A stretch of DNA of 54,083 nt from an uncultured Acetobacteraceae bacterium (GCA_903895595.1 CAITUP010000004.1:1-54083), one strand, 5' to 3'. Shown: positions 25,309-35,321, numbered from the stretch's first letter. Notes: generated by a model from the letters alone, not told the origin. Numbers and translations: made by a program.

Positions 25309-27186
25309 ATGATCGTCGCCCTGGCCGGCCACGTCGACCACGGCAAAACCGCGCTCGTTCGCGCCCTGACCGGCATCGACCCCGACCGCCTGCCGGACGA
25401 AAAAGCCCGAGGCATGACCATCGACCTCGGGTTCGCGCACACCGTGCTGCCCGATGGCAGTACGGTCGGCTTCGTCGACGTGCCCGGGCACGAACGTTTC
25501 CTGACCAACATGCTCGCCGGCGTGCTGTCGATCGACAGCGTGCTGTTGGTCGTCGCCGCCGACGACGGCCCGATGCCGCAGACGCAGGAGCATCTGGCCG
25601 TCCTACGCCTGACCGGCGTCACCGACATCGCCATCGCGGTCACGAAAATCGACCGCGTGGATGCGGCCCGAGTCGCGGAAGTCTGCGCCCAACTGGCGCA
25701 TATTTCCCCGGACATCATGCCGGTATCGGCGATAACCGGGGCCGGCATGGAAAGATTACAAGCCTGGGTCGCCGCCAAAGCCGCATCCTGGCAACGCCGG
25801 AGCGCCGCCGGCGGGTTCCGGCTGGCCATCGATCGCGGCTTCCTCGTCCCCGGCACCGGTTTGGTCGTAACCGGAACGGTCGCGTCCGGCACCGTCGCGG
25901 TCGGCGACCGTCTGCTACTGTCCCCATCGCATCTGGCCGCCCGCGTTCGCGGCATTCAGGTGCACCACGCCGCCGCCGCGTTCGCCTCGGCCGGCGACCG
26001 TTGCGCTTTGGCGATCGCTGGCGCCCGCATCGAAAAAGCCACGGTCCACCGCGGCGATTGGCTCCTGGCCCCACAGCTCCATGCCCCCGTTTCCAAATTG
26101 GACGTGCAAGTGCGCCCAACCGAGGGCCGAGTGCTGAAACACGCCTCCCCCGTGCATGTGCATATCGGCTCCGCCAGTATCCGAGGCCGCGCGATGGTGC
26201 TGGGCGCGACCGATCTGAAAGCGGAAGGGTTCGTGCATCTCGCTTTGCACCGACCGACAGCGGCTTTGTTTGGAGACCGTATCATCCTCCGCGACGAAGC
26301 CACCGGCCGCGTCGTCGCCGGCGGCCGCGTGATCGATCCATTCCCCCCGGCTCGCCGTGTCCCGCGCGAGCAACGGGCCGCGTCGTTAACCGCCATGGCG
26401 GAACCGGAAGCCCCCACCGCCTTGGCCGGCCTGCTGCGGGCCGAGGGCTGGGTGGATCTGGCTCGTTTCGGTTCAGCGCGCAATCTGGACTCGCTGAACG
26501 GCCTGGACGGCGGCATCCGTATCGGCCGTCTTGCGCATCCCATTTTGGTTTCTAATGAAACCAATGAATCCCTCGGCCAGGCCCTGTTGCGGACGCTGGC
26601 GTCCTGGCACGAGAAAAACCCATCCCTCCCCGGCCCCGGCAAGGCCGCGCTGTTATCCAGCCTGCGCGCCTGGCCCGAGGAAATCGCCGAGGCCGTACTG
26701 CTCGACCGCATCAAACGCAGCGACATCGCCCAGCGCGACGCCATCTTCCACCTCCCCGGCCATCAAGCCCGCTTGGCCCCAGCCGACGCCGCCCTCTGGA
26801 CCCGGATCGAACCGGCCGTGAACGCCGAACCGTTACGACCCCCGCGAGTCCTGGAAATCGCGGCGCTGCTTGGGCTGCCGCGCGAGGAAACCGAACCTCT
26901 ATTATCCCGCCTGGAACGTTTTGGCCTGCTACTGCGCGTTGCCCCCAACCGCTTCTACGCTCCATCCGGCGTCGTCGCCCTGAGCGAGATCGCCACCGAA
27001 ACAGCACAAAACGCCGAGGACGGCACCTTCACCGCCGCCATGTTCAACCAACGCAGCGGCATCGGCCGCAACCTGACCATTCAGGTGCTGGAATACCTGG
27101 ACAAAATCGGCGTCACCCAACGCATCGGCGAGCACCGCCATGTGGTGCGCTCCGCCGCCGATGTGTTAGGCATCCCGCACCGATAA
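25309..27186 (+). CDS. selB: Selenocysteine-specific elongation factor SelB
   Basis: A GTPase that carries Sec-tRNA to the ribosome and binds the SECIS hairpin in selenoprotein mRNAs; 625 aa, the usual length. G motifs: G-H-V-D-H-G-K-T (7-14), the SelB-specific R-G-M-T-I-D-L-G-F (34-42), D-V-P-G-H-E (57-62) and T-K-I-D (112-115). EF-Tu-like domains 2 and 3 follow, and then the C-terminal winged helices that bind SECIS RNA (about 370-625). Its presence means the organism should decode UGA as selenocysteine. The start lies 12 nt after palindrome copy 4. HpaB begins 13 nt downstream, suggesting co-transcription. selA, selD and tRNA-Sec are not nearby. A candidate client is at 45805-46326. Confidence 0.95.
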   Translation: MIVALAGHVDHGKTALVRALTGIDPDRLPDEKARGMTIDLGFAHTVLPDGSTVGFVDVPGHERFLTNMLAGVLSIDSVLLVVAADDGPMPQTQEHLAVLRLTGVTDIAIAVTKIDRVDAARVAEVCAQLAHISPDIMPVSAITGAGMERLQAWVAAKAASWQRRSAAGGFRLAIDRGFLVPGTGLVVTGTVASGTVAVGDRLLLSPSHLAARVRGIQVHHAAAAFASAGDRCALAIAGARIEKATVHRGDWLLAPQLHAPVSKLDVQVRPTEGRVLKHASPVHVHIGSASIRGRAMVLGATDLKAEGFVHLALHRPTAALFGDRIILRDEATGRVVAGGRVIDPFPPARRVPREQRAASLTAMAEPEAPTALAGLLRAEGWVDLARFGSARNLDSLNGLDGGIRIGRLAHPILVSNETNESLGQALLRTLASWHEKNPSLPGPGKAALLSSLRAWPEEIAEAVLLDRIKRSDIAQRDAIFHLPGHQARLAPADAALWTRIEPAVNAEPLRPPRVLEIAALLGLPREETEPLLSRLERFGLLLRVAPNRFYAPSGVVALSEIATETAQNAEDGTFTAAMFNQRSGIGRNLTIQVLEYLDKIGVTQRIGEHRHVVRSAADVLGIPHR

Positions 27187-27199
27187 AGGAGACGATAAG

Positions 27200-28642
27200 A
27201 TGGCGGCAAGAACAGGGGCGGAATTCCTCAAAGGCCTGAAAGACGACCGGGAAGTCTGGATCGGCGGCGACAAAGTCACCGACGCCGTGTCGCACCCCGC
27301 GCTCAGCGGTGCCGCCCACGGCATGGCCGCGGTCTTCGACCTCCAGCACGAAGCCGCCGAGGACTGCCTGTTCCCCGACCCGGAAACCGGCGAAGCGATC
27401 AACGTCAGCCACATGATCCCGAAATCGCCGGAGGACATCAAACGCCGGCACCGGGGTTTACGCCGGATCGCGGAACATACCGTAGGGGTGATGGGCCGCA
27501 CGCCCGATTATATGAACGTCACCTATGCCGGTTTCGCCGGCTGCTGGGACGAATGGGCGGAACACGGCAACGAAGCCGGGGCGGAACGGCAGGTGGAATA
27601 TCAGAAATTCCTCCGCCGCGGCGATATCTCGCTGACGCACACCCTGATCCACCCGACCATCGACAAAGCCCGAGACGAAATGCCGGGCCAGGAAAACGAC
27701 GTTATCCTGCGTAAGATCGCCGATACCGAACACGGCATCGTTGTGCGGGGCGCGCGCATCCTGGCAACTCTGGCGCCGTTCTCGGACGAAATCGCTGTTT
27801 ATCCCGGTCGCCCTTTGCCACCGGACAGCGATAAATTCGCAGTTTCGTTTTGCATTCCGATGGCGACGCCCGGCCTGAAATTCATCTGCCGCGACAGCGT
27901 GGCCGGCACCGATAACCGCTTCGATTCGCCATTGTCGTCCCGCTTCGACGAACAGGACGCCTTCGTGGTGTTCGACGACGTGGAAATCCCGCGCGACCGC
28001 CTGTTCATCGACGCCAACACCAAAGTCTACAATCAGGTCATGACGCGCAGTTGGAACAGCAACGTCATGCAGCAGACCATGGTGCGGGCCGCGACCAAGC
28101 TGGAATTCGCCTGGGGCCTCGCCACCGCGATGACCGAAGCCATCGGCGACAAAAGCCCCAATGCACAACAACTGCTTGGGGAACTTTGGAGCTACGCGGA
28201 ACTCGCCCGCGCCGCCGTGCAGACGGCCGAGGATCACCCGATGGAATGGTCCAACGGTTGCTGGTTCCCCGACGCTGCGCCTCTATCTGCCCTGCGCGCC
28301 ACCATGCCGTTCTGGATGCCGCGGGCGAACGAAATCATCAAACTGCTGGGGTCGCATAATCTGTTGGCGACGCCGACCTGGGCGATGATGCGGAATCCGG
28401 AACTGCGGCCATACATCGATAAATATCTGCACGGCGCACACGGGATGGATGCCGAACGGCGGATACGGTTGTTCCGCTTGGCGTGGGATTACGCCGGCAC
28501 GGCATTGGCGTCCCGGGTGGAATTGTACGAGCGGTTCTACCTGACCTCCGGCCAACGGAATCAACAGCGGGCGCAAGCCAACGCCGACCGCACGCAGGCG
28601 ATGCGGCTGGTGGAGCGGTTTTTGAATGAGCCGGTGGACTAA
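27200..28642 (+). CDS. hpaB: 4-hydroxyphenylacetate 3-monooxygenase oxygenase component-like (HpaB)
   Basis: A 480-residue two-component flavin monooxygenase of the HpaB family, which uses reduced FAD from a partner reductase to hydroxylate a phenol ortho to its OH. Family features include the N-terminal R-T-G-A-E-F-L-K-G-L, the helix with M-G-R-T-P-D-Y-M-N-V-T, and the substrate-loop region [29 protein letters not shown] precedes the ATG. It lies just behind selB, and its stop overlaps the convergent stop of the next gene (CTAA, 28639-28642). No HpaC reductase is in the window. The real substrate may be another phenolic compound. Confidence 0.85.
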   Translation: MAARTGAEFLKGLKDDREVWIGGDKVTDAVSHPALSGAAHGMAAVFDLQHEAAEDCLFPDPETGEAINVSHMIPKSPEDIKRRHRGLRRIAEHTVGVMGRTPDYMNVTYAGFAGCWDEWAEHGNEAGAERQVEYQKFLRRGDISLTHTLIHPTIDKARDEMPGQENDVILRKIADTEHGIVVRGARILATLAPFSDEIAVYPGRPLPPDSDKFAVSFCIPMATPGLKFICRDSVAGTDNRFDSPLSSRFDEQDAFVVFDDVEIPRDRLFIDANTKVYNQVMTRSWNSNVMQQTMVRAATKLEFAWGLATAMTEAIGDKSPNAQQLLGELWSYAELARAAVQTAEDHPMEWSNGCWFPDAAPLSALRATMPFWMPRANEIIKLLGSHNLLATPTWAMMRNPELRPYIDKYLHGAHGMDAERRIRLFRLAWDYAGTALASRVELYERFYLTSGQRNQQRAQANADRTQAMRLVERFLNEPVD

Positions 28643-29781
28643 CCCGGCAGCTCCAACACATTCTTCGACAGAATGTTCCGCTGAATCTCATTCGTGCCGC
28701 TGTAAATCGTCGATGGCCGGGACTGCAGAAACAGCCCGGCCGGGTTCAGCGCGCGATTGCCTTCCATCGGTTCCAGCATCCCGCCGTGTTCCCCGGCGAT
28801 ATCTAGCATCGTTTCGGCGATCCGCTGATACAGCTCCGTCTGATACACCTTCAACATCGACACATCCGGCCCCGGCACTTCGCCGCGGCGGACCTGTTCG
28901 ACGTAGGTTTCGTAAAGGTCCGTCAAATCCTCGACATCCAGCCGGTGCCGGATGAACGTTTCCTGGAAACCCGCATCGTCCCAAACGCCCATCCGTTCCG
29001 CCAGCCCGCGCAAACGCGCCAGAGCGTAAGCGGATTGCTTGGGCGATCCGACGAAAATCCGCTCGAATCCCAGCAGCGCCTTTGCCATGCTCCAGCCCTT
29101 GTTGGGCTGCCCGACCAAAGCCGAGGCCGGAACGCGGACGTTATCGAAGAACGTCTCGGCGAATTCCTCATTCAAATCCAGCGTCATCAGCGGGCGGACG
29201 GTAATGCCCGGCGTATCCATGGGCACCAGGAAGAAGCCGATACCCTCCTGCTTTTTCGCCTTCCGGTCGGTGCGCGCGAGGACATAAATCCAGTTGGCGT
29301 CCATCGCCATCGACGTCCAGATTTTCTGGCCGTTGATGACATAATCGTCGCCATCGCGCTCCGCCACCGTCCGCAACGATGCCAGATCGGAGCCGGCATT
29401 CGGTTCGCTGTAGCCCTGGCACCAGATGTGCTCGCCGGACAGCACTTTCGGCAGGAAAAACTCCCGTTGCGCCTGCGTTCCGTGCGCGATCAGCAGCGGC
29501 CCGACCATCAGCACGCCCTGATCGATGGTGCGGGCGCAGCCGTGACGCTCGAACTCATCCAGCATGATCAGCTGCTTGCCGGGCGACAGACCCATGCCGC
29601 CGTGTTCGGCCGGCCAGCCGGGGCAAAGCCAACCTTTCTCCGCCAGCTTGAAATACCAGGATTTGCACTCTTCCCAGTGCAGCCGTTTCAAGGGGTTGCG
29701 GATTTCCGGCGGGTAGTTGGCTTCTACCCATTCACGGACGACCAGACGAAATGCCTCGTCCGAAAGGGCATTCAAATCCAC
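28639..29781 (-). CDS. Acyl-CoA dehydrogenase family protein (pair, distal gene)
   Basis: A 380-residue FAD enzyme of the acyl-CoA dehydrogenase family. The middle domain shows Q-G-Y-S-E-P-N-A-G-S-D-L-A-S-L and W-T-S-M-A-M-D-A, and the C-terminus S-T-I-Y-S-G-T-N-E-I-Q-R-N-I, with Ser in place of the usual Glu before G-T. The start is a GTG at 29781: the upstream gene stops at 29786, and the sequence GAGGATTGATCCG between them gives a ribosome site that overlaps that stop. The next in-frame ATG is far inside the protein. With the gene at 29786 it forms the adjacent pair of dissimilar dehydrogenases typical of heteromeric enzymes for steroid, aromatic or branched acyl-CoAs. Confidence 0.9.
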   Translation of the reverse strand: MDLNALSDEAFRLVVREWVEANYPPEIRNPLKRLHWEECKSWYFKLAEKGWLCPGWPAEHGGMGLSPGKQLIMLDEFERHGCARTIDQGVLMVGPLLIAHGTQAQREFFLPKVLSGEHIWCQGYSEPNAGSDLASLRTVAERDGDDYVINGQKIWTSMAMDANWIYVLARTDRKAKKQEGIGFFLVPMDTPGITVRPLMTLDLNEEFAETFFDNVRVPASALVGQPNKGWSMAKALLGFERIFVGSPKQSAYALARLRGLAERMGVWDDAGFQETFIRHRLDVEDLTDLYETYVEQVRRGEVPGPDVSMLKVYQTELYQRIAETMLDIAGEHGGMLEPMEGNRALNPAGLFLQSRPSTIYSGTNEIQRNILSKNVLELPG

Positions 29782-29785
29782 CGGA

Positions 29786-30853
29786 TCAATCCTCGTCGCC
29801 GGCCGGTGCCAGATCGCGGAAGCGGGCGCGGTGCAACGCGGCGGAGCCATAAGCTGGCGCCAGTACCATCATCTTGCGCAGGAACAGGCCGGGATCGGCC
29901 GCGTCGGTGTAGCCGATGCCGCCATGCAGCTGGATGCAACCGCGCGTTACAGCAGATGCCGCGTCGGACGCCCGCGCTTTCGCCCGCGACACCGCCGCCT
30001 TCCGTTCGGCCGCGTCCAAGGACGTATCCTGCGTACGCGCCGCCGCGTTAACGGTCGCTCGTGCCAGGGAAACCTGGATTTTTAAATCGGCCGAGCGATG
30101 CTGCAACGCCTGAAACGATCCGATTTTCCGCCCGAACTGCTCGCGGGTTTTCAGATATTCCATGGTGATGCCGAAGACGCGGTCCATCGCGCCGAGCAGA
30201 TAGGCGCTGGTGGCCATCGTCGCGGTCTCGAAAGCATCCGAAAGATCGCCCGCGATGAACTCGCCGGGTGCGTTATCCAGCGTCAGCGTGCCCGCGTTGC
30301 CGCCGTCCTGCGTGGTTTGGCATTCCAGATGCACGCCCGTGGCCCCGCGATCCACCAGCACCGACCCGCCGGGCACTGTGACCAAAAACGCGTCGGCACC
30401 GGCCGCCATCGGCACGAACACTTTTTTGCCGCTGACGCGACCGTTCGCGAACGTCGTGCCGCCCGCCGCCAGATCGATGCTCAACGGCTTTTCCTGCCAC
30501 GCCGGCAGGACGATGCGTTCTCCGGACAGGACCGCGGCCATATGATCGGCCGGCAACGCCCGCGCCGCCATGGCGGCCGGGATCAGCGGTTCGGGAATCA
30601 GCGCCGCACCGAGTTCCTCGGTCAGCGCGCAGAACTCCTGCACGCCCAAGCCGGAGCCGCCCTGATCTTCGGACACCAGCAACCCCAGCCACCCCATCTC
30701 GCACATTTCGCGCCAGACGGAGCGGTCGAAGCCGGGTTCGGTGAAGCGAAGCGCTCGGACGCGTTTCAGGTCGCTGGTGCGCGGCGCGATTCCGGCGGCG
30801 CTGTCGCGGATCATGCGCAGGCTTTCTTCGCGGTCCTCGGCGGTTGTGGCCAT
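29786..30853 (-). CDS. Acyl-CoA dehydrogenase family protein (pair, proximal gene)
   Basis: A 355-residue acyl-CoA dehydrogenase-fold protein, more divergent than its neighbour. It keeps the N-terminal W-L-G-L-L-V-S-E-D-Q-G-G-S-G-L-G segment and the C-terminal T-R-E-Q-F-G-R-K-I-G-S-F-Q-A-L-Q-H and Q-L-H-G-G-I-G-Y-T motifs. The middle beta domain is shortened. The start is the ATG at 30853; the longer frame upstream is antisense to nothing useful and lacks family character. Four bases separate it from the next gene's GTG, so the two are surely co-translated and may form one complex. The CoA transferase genes lie directly upstream. Confidence 0.88.
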   Translation of the reverse strand: MATTAEDREESLRMIRDSAAGIAPRTSDLKRVRALRFTEPGFDRSVWREMCEMGWLGLLVSEDQGGSGLGVQEFCALTEELGAALIPEPLIPAAMAARALPADHMAAVLSGERIVLPAWQEKPLSIDLAAGGTTFANGRVSGKKVFVPMAAGADAFLVTVPGGSVLVDRGATGVHLECQTTQDGGNAGTLTLDNAPGEFIAGDLSDAFETATMATSAYLLGAMDRVFGITMEYLKTREQFGRKIGSFQALQHRSADLKIQVSLARATVNAAARTQDTSLDAAERKAAVSRAKARASDAASAVTRGCIQLHGGIGYTDAADPGLFLRKMMVLAPAYGSAALHRARFRDLAPAGDED

Positions 30854-30867
30854 GGCGGTACCCTTTC

Positions 30868-31524
30868 TTATGCCGGCAGATGCAGCTTGGCGTCGGTGCG
30901 GGCCTGCAGATTCTCCAGCGTCAAGCCGGGCGCCATGCCCAGCACCACGAACCCGCGGTCGGTGACGTCCAGCGTCGCGAGATTGGTGTAGACGCGCTTC
31001 ACGCAGGACTCCGCCGTCAGCGGATACGAGCACTTGTTGACCAGCTTGGACGTGCCGTCCTTGGTGGTGTGGTCCATGATGACCCAAAGCCGCTTGGCGC
31101 CGGCCGCGAGGTCCATCGCGCCGCCGACCGCCGGAGCCGTATCGTTCTCCGACGTCGCCCAGTTGGCGATGTCGCCGTTATCGGCCACCTGGAACGCGCC
31201 GAGGACACACAAATCCAGATGCCCGCCGCGGATCATCGCGAAGCTGTCGGCGTGGTGGCAGATGCTGCCGCCCTGGCGCAGCGTGATGTACTGCTTGCCG
31301 GCGTTGATGAGCCATGGCTCGATGGCGTCCTTCGCAGGCGCTGGGCCCATGCCCAGAATGCCGTTTTCCGAGTGGAAAATGACTTCCCGATCCAGCGGCA
31401 CATGATCGGCGACCAGCGTCGGAATGCCGATGCCGAGATTGACGTACCAGCCCTCGGGGATGTCCGCGGCGGCGCGCTGCGCCATCTGCACGCGGTTGAA
31501 GGGGGTGAAAGCGGAGTCGGACAT
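30868..31524 (-). CDS. 3-oxoacid CoA-transferase, subunit B
   Basis: A 218-residue family I CoA-transferase beta subunit. The active-site glutamate lies in F-H-S-E-N-G-I-L-G-M-G, about residue 51, as in PcaJ/ScoB/AtoA. Later come G-G-A-M-D-L-A-A-G-A-K and the C-terminal G-L-T-L-E-N-L-Q-A-R-T. It works with the alpha subunit encoded 17 nt upstream to move CoA between succinyl-CoA (or acetyl-CoA) and a 3-oxoacid. The start is the ATG at 31524; the longer frame is the shadow of the alpha gene. It is 14 nt ahead of the acyl-CoA dehydrogenase pair. Confidence 0.92.
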   Translation of the reverse strand: MSDSAFTPFNRVQMAQRAAADIPEGWYVNLGIGIPTLVADHVPLDREVIFHSENGILGMGPAPAKDAIEPWLINAGKQYITLRQGGSICHHADSFAMIRGGHLDLCVLGAFQVADNGDIANWATSENDTAPAVGGAMDLAAGAKRLWVIMDHTTKDGTSKLVNKCSYPLTAESCVKRVYTNLATLDVTDRGFVVLGMAPGLTLENLQARTDAKLHLPA

Positions 31525-31541
31525 GGGTCTCTGTCTTTCTG

Positions 31542-32225
31542 TTAGAAGCCGCCGGGGTCGCCGTAGGGGATGTGCAGGACGCGATCGACGAAGATGCCGG
31601 GCGTATGGACGTGGTCGGGATGGATATCGCCGAGGCCCACGACATGCTGCGTCTGCACGATCGTCAGCTTGGATGCCATCGCGACGATCGGATTGAAATT
31701 CCGGCCGGCGAGCTTGTAGGTCAGGTTGCCCCAGCGATCGGCCTCCCACGCTTCCACCAAGCCGACGTCGCCGTACAGCGCGTTTTCCAGAATGTAGGTG
31801 CGGCCGTCGATTTCGCGGTGTTCCTTGCCGACCGCCATCTTGGTGCCGACACCCGTCGCCGTGAAAAACGCCGGCACGCCAGCCCCGGCCGCTCGGATAC
31901 GCTCGGCGATGGTGCCCTGCGGGACAATTTCCAGCTCGATCTTGCCCGCGCGATACAGGGTTTCGAACACCACCGGATCCGACGAACGCGGGAAGGAGCA
32001 GACGATCTTCCGCACGCGCCCGAGTTCCATCAGGCGCGCGAGGCCGACATGGCCGGAACCGGCATTGTTGGCGGCGACGGTCAGGTCCTTGGCGCCTTGC
32101 TCGATCAATCCGTCGATCAGCGCGTTCGGCTGGCCGACGGAGCCGAAGCCGGCCAGCAGGACGGTCGATCCGTCCTTGATGCCCGCCATGGCGTCGGCCA
32201 TGGACTGGACGGTCTTGTCGATCAT
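31542..32225 (-). CDS. 3-oxoacid CoA-transferase, subunit A
   Basis: A 227-residue family I CoA-transferase alpha subunit with the CoA-binding G-S-T-V-L-L-A-G-F-G-S-V-G-Q-P near residue 20 and E-I-V-P-Q-G-T-I-A-E-R-I-R-A-A-G-A-G-V-P-A-F-F. The start is the ATG at 32225 with GGAGGGAA about 8 nt upstream. It heads a four-gene minus-strand unit (subunits A and B, then two acyl-CoA dehydrogenases). In aromatic degraders the same pair (PcaIJ) acts on 3-oxoadipate, and in ketone-body users (ScoAB) on acetoacetate. The sequence alone does not decide between them. Confidence 0.92.
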   Translation of the reverse strand: MIDKTVQSMADAMAGIKDGSTVLLAGFGSVGQPNALIDGLIEQGAKDLTVAANNAGSGHVGLARLMELGRVRKIVCSFPRSSDPVVFETLYRAGKIELEIVPQGTIAERIRAAGAGVPAFFTATGVGTKMAVGKEHREIDGRTYILENALYGDVGLVEAWEADRWGNLTYKLAGRNFNPIVAMASKLTIVQTQHVVGLGDIHPDHVHTPGIFVDRVLHIPYGDPGGF

Positions 32226-32421
32226 GCTTTGGGTTCCCTCCAGGGGGTGTTTGCTGGGGGGAAGGTTTAGCGTGGGGGTGGGGATTGGGGCAAGGTGCGG
32301 GGGTTCCTCGCGCGATGGCGAGGGCTTCGTTCGGAGCCAGCAAGAGTGAGGCCGTGCAGGCGAGGTCGTGGGTGGCGGTGAAACCACTATGCTGCGTCTC
32401 CCAAAGCCCGCAACCGAAATC

Positions 32422-34245
32422 TCACCCCACCATCTTCACCTTCGGCAAATCCTCGGCTCCCAGCGTCTCCCGCGTTAGAAGCAACTCCGCCCCCGCATCC
32501 AGCGCCGCGCGATTATCCGCCAAAATCCCGATGGCCCGAGCCAAGGCGGCCTCCAGACGCGTGCGGACGGCTTGGTCGATTTCCCGCGCGGTCTGTTCGC
32601 TGAACCGCCGAGGCTGCCAGAACGCCCCCGGCTGCCCCAGGAACTGCCCTTGTTCGGTATCCAGCGCCACCGGCCCCAGCGCCTTATCCATCCCGAACCG
32701 CATCACCATACCGCGCGCGATGTCGGTGGCCTTGGCCAGATCGTCCGACGCACCGGTGGAAATGTCGCTCCCGAGTAACGTCTCGGCCGCGCGGCCGCCC
32801 ATCAGGACGGTCATTTTGTCTTCCAGCTCATGCAGCCCCATCAGGAACCGGTCGTCGGTGGGGCGCTGCATCGTGTATCCCAATGCACCGATACCGCGCG
32901 GGATGATCGACACTTTCTGGATCGGATCGCTGCCCGGAATGGCCAGCGCCACCAGCGTGTGCCCCATCTCGTGATACGCGACGATCCGGCGTTCCCGGGG
33001 GATCAGGATGCGGGATTTCTTCTCCAGGCCGGCGACGATGCGCTCCACCGCCGCGGTGAAATCGGCCATGCCGATGTCCACCCCGCCGCGCCGGGTCGCG
33101 ACCACGGCTGCCTCATTGGCGAGGTTCGCGAGATCGGCGCCGGTAAAGCCGGGGGTCAACGCCGCGATATCCTCCAGCTTCACATCGGAAGCCAGCGACA
33201 GTTTCTTCGTGTGAATGCCCAGAATCTGCACCCGCCCGATCTTGTCCGGCCGGTCCACCAGCACCTGCCGGTCGAAACGGCCGGCCCGCAGCAGCGCCGG
33301 GTCCAAAATCTCCGGCCGGTTGGTCGCCGCCAGCACCACGATGGCGGCGGAGCGGTCGAACCCGTCCATCTCCGCCAGTAACTGGTTCAGCGTCTGCTCC
33401 TTCTCGTCCTGCCCGCCCATGGCCGACGCGCCGCGCGCGCGTCCCAACGCATCCAGCTCATCGATGAAGATGATGCAGGGGGCGGAGGTCCTGGCATGCT
33501 CGAACAAATCCCGCACGCGGGAGGCACCGACACCCACGAACATCTCCACGAATTCCGCGCCGTTGGTGGAGAAGAACGGCACCCCCGCCTCCCCCGCCAC
33601 CGCGCGGGCCAGCAGCGTCTTCCCGGTACCGGGCGGCCCGACGAGCAAAATGCCGCGCGGGATGTGGGCGCCCAACCGCCCGAATTCGTCCGGCCGTTTC
33701 AGGAAATCGACGATTTCATGCAGTTCGGCTTTGGCCTCATCGACGCCGGCCACGTCGTCGAACGCCACTTTGATGTCGGTTTCCGGCGCCACCAGCTTGG
33801 CCTTGCTGCGGCCCATGGAGAACAGCCCGCCCGCCATCCCGCCGGCGCCGCCCATCCCGCGGGAGGCGAACATCCAGATGCCAACGAACAGGATCGGCGG
33901 GATGATCCAGGACAGCACGGTCGCGAAGGCGCCGCCGCCGGCCGTGGCGCTGAACTCCACCTTGTGGTCCGACAAAGCCGCAGCCAGATCGCGCGGGACG
34001 GAGACAGTGGTGAACTGGGTTTTCCCGTCCGCCATCGCCTCATTCAACGTGCCGCGGATGGAATCGCCGTTGACGACGACGGATTTGACCTTGCCCGCGT
34101 CCAGATAGGCCTGAAACTGGCTGTAGGGGATCGGGGCGACATCGCCGACGCCGGACATGAAGGAGACACCCGCCATCATCGCCAACCCGAGCAGGATCAT
34201 CCAGATGGTGGGGGATATTTTCGGTTTGGGGGCGGCTGCCGGCAC
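32422..34245 (-). CDS. ftsH: FtsH-type ATP-dependent zinc metalloprotease (paralogue)
   Basis: A membrane-anchored AAA+ protease of 607 aa that degrades membrane and short-lived proteins. It has a first membrane helix (about 13-30), a periplasmic domain, a second helix (about 108-127), Walker A G-P-P-G-T-G-K-T (203-210), Walker B I-I-F-I-D-E (258-263), the second region of homology (308-327) and the zinc site H-E-M-G-H (425-429). A GTG at 34245 is the start, with GGGAGA ahead; an ATG nearby is out of frame. It is shorter than typical alphaproteobacterial FtsH (about 640 aa), and the N-terminus has a Pro/Lys-rich leader, so it may be a second copy. The divergent NagA-like gene begins 65 nt away. 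Confidence 0.93.
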   Translation of the reverse strand: MPAAAPKPKISPTIWMILLGLAMMAGVSFMSGVGDVAPIPYSQFQAYLDAGKVKSVVVNGDSIRGTLNEAMADGKTQFTTVSVPRDLAAALSDHKVEFSATAGGGAFATVLSWIIPPILFVGIWMFASRGMGGAGGMAGGLFSMGRSKAKLVAPETDIKVAFDDVAGVDEAKAELHEIVDFLKRPDEFGRLGAHIPRGILLVGPPGTGKTLLARAVAGEAGVPFFSTNGAEFVEMFVGVGASRVRDLFEHARTSAPCIIFIDELDALGRARGASAMGGQDEKEQTLNQLLAEMDGFDRSAAIVVLAATNRPEILDPALLRAGRFDRQVLVDRPDKIGRVQILGIHTKKLSLASDVKLEDIAALTPGFTGADLANLANEAAVVATRRGGVDIGMADFTAAVERIVAGLEKKSRILIPRERRIVAYHEMGHTLVALAIPGSDPIQKVSIIPRGIGALGYTMQRPTDDRFLMGLHELEDKMTVLMGGRAAETLLGSDISTGASDDLAKATDIARGMVMRFGMDKALGPVALDTEQGQFLGQPGAFWQPRRFSEQTAREIDQAVRTRLEAALARAIGILADNRAALDAGAELLLTRETLGAEDLPKVKMVG

Positions 34246-34310
34246 TGCATTCTCCCGTGGACGCAGGTTGGCAATAGCACCTCCGGGCCGGGTTGGGGCA
34301 TAAAGATGCC

Positions 34311-35321
34311 ATGCGAACCAGAGGCCTGTTCGACCTTCAGATCAACGGCTACGCCGCGGTGGATTTCAACGATGCCGCCCTGACGCCGGATGCGCTCGAC
34401 CACGCGCTGCATGCGATGCTGCGTTCGGGGGTGACCGCGTGTCTGCCGACCCTGATCACCGCGCCCGAGGACGTCCTGGCCGCTCGGTTTGCCGCGCTGG
34501 ACGCGGCAGTGGCGCGCAGCCGGCTGGGGCCGGTCATGGTGCCGGGGTACCACCTGGAAGGCCCGTTCTTGAACCCAACGCCGGGCTATGCCGGGTGCCA
34601 TCCCGCCGCCACGATGGTGCCCCCCGACCGGACGATGATCCAGCGGCTCGCAGCCGGCCTGCGCCGCCCCATTCTGCTACTGACCCTCGCGCCCGAACTG
34701 CTCGGCGCCCCCGCTTTGATCGCATGGGCGCGGTCCGCCGGCATCGTAACCGCGATGGGCCACACCGCCGCCACGGCCGACGACGTCGCCCGCGCCGCCG
34801 AAGCCGGCCTGCGTCTGAGCACCCACCTCGGCAACGCCCTGCCGCAGCCGCAGCCCAAGTTCCTGAACCCGCTCATGGCACAACTGGCCGAGGACCGCCT
34901 GCACGCCAGCTTCATCGCCGATGGCATCCACATTCCACCCGACGCGCTGAAGGTGCTGCTGCGTGCCAAAGGCCTGGATCGGAGCATCCTGATCACCGAC
35001 GCCACCGCTGGGGCCGCCGCGCCCCCTGGGACTTACGGGTTCGCCGGTATGCGGATCGAGCGTGCCGCGGATGGGTCGGTGCGGGAGCCGGGCAGTCCGG
35101 TTCTGGCGGGGTCGGCGTTGTGCCTGGATCAGGCGGTGCGGAATGTCGTCGCCTGGGGGCTCGCGTCATTCGCGGACGCCGTCGCGATGGCATCGACGCA
35201 TCCGGCGGCGTTGCTGGTCTCGGGGGGCGGACTGGCGGAGGGTGCCGTCGTTTGGGACGACACGCTATGTCCGTTGGATGTCGAAGTGGGCGGGACGCGG
35301 TGGAGTCAGCACATCGGCTGA
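34311..35321 (+). CDS. nagA: N-acetylglucosamine-6-phosphate deacetylase-like amidohydrolase (NagA)
   Basis: A 336-residue metal-dependent hydrolase of the NagA family. It starts with [15 protein letters not shown], the normal opening barrel strand. [10 protein letters not shown] (metal Glu), G-H-T-A-A-T-A-D-D (metal His), T-H-L-G-N-A-L-P-Q and F-I-A-D-G-I-H follow, then the catalytic Asp in L-I-T-D-A-T-A-G-A. The small leading beta domain of classical NagA is nearly absent, making this a short form (NagA is near 380 aa). ATG at 34311; no strong ribosome site is seen, and an upstream TTG at 34293 is the alternative. It stands alone, with no other amino-sugar genes beside it. Confidence 0.85.
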   Translation: MRTRGLFDLQINGYAAVDFNDAALTPDALDHALHAMLRSGVTACLPTLITAPEDVLAARFAALDAAVARSRLGPVMVPGYHLEGPFLNPTPGYAGCHPAATMVPPDRTMIQRLAAGLRRPILLLTLAPELLGAPALIAWARSAGIVTAMGHTAATADDVARAAEAGLRLSTHLGNALPQPQPKFLNPLMAQLAEDRLHASFIADGIHIPPDALKVLLRAKGLDRSILITDATAGAAAPPGTYGFAGMRIERAADGSVREPGSPVLAGSALCLDQAVRNVVAWGLASFADAVAMASTHPAALLVSGGGLAEGAVVWDDTLCPLDVEVGGTRWSQHIG

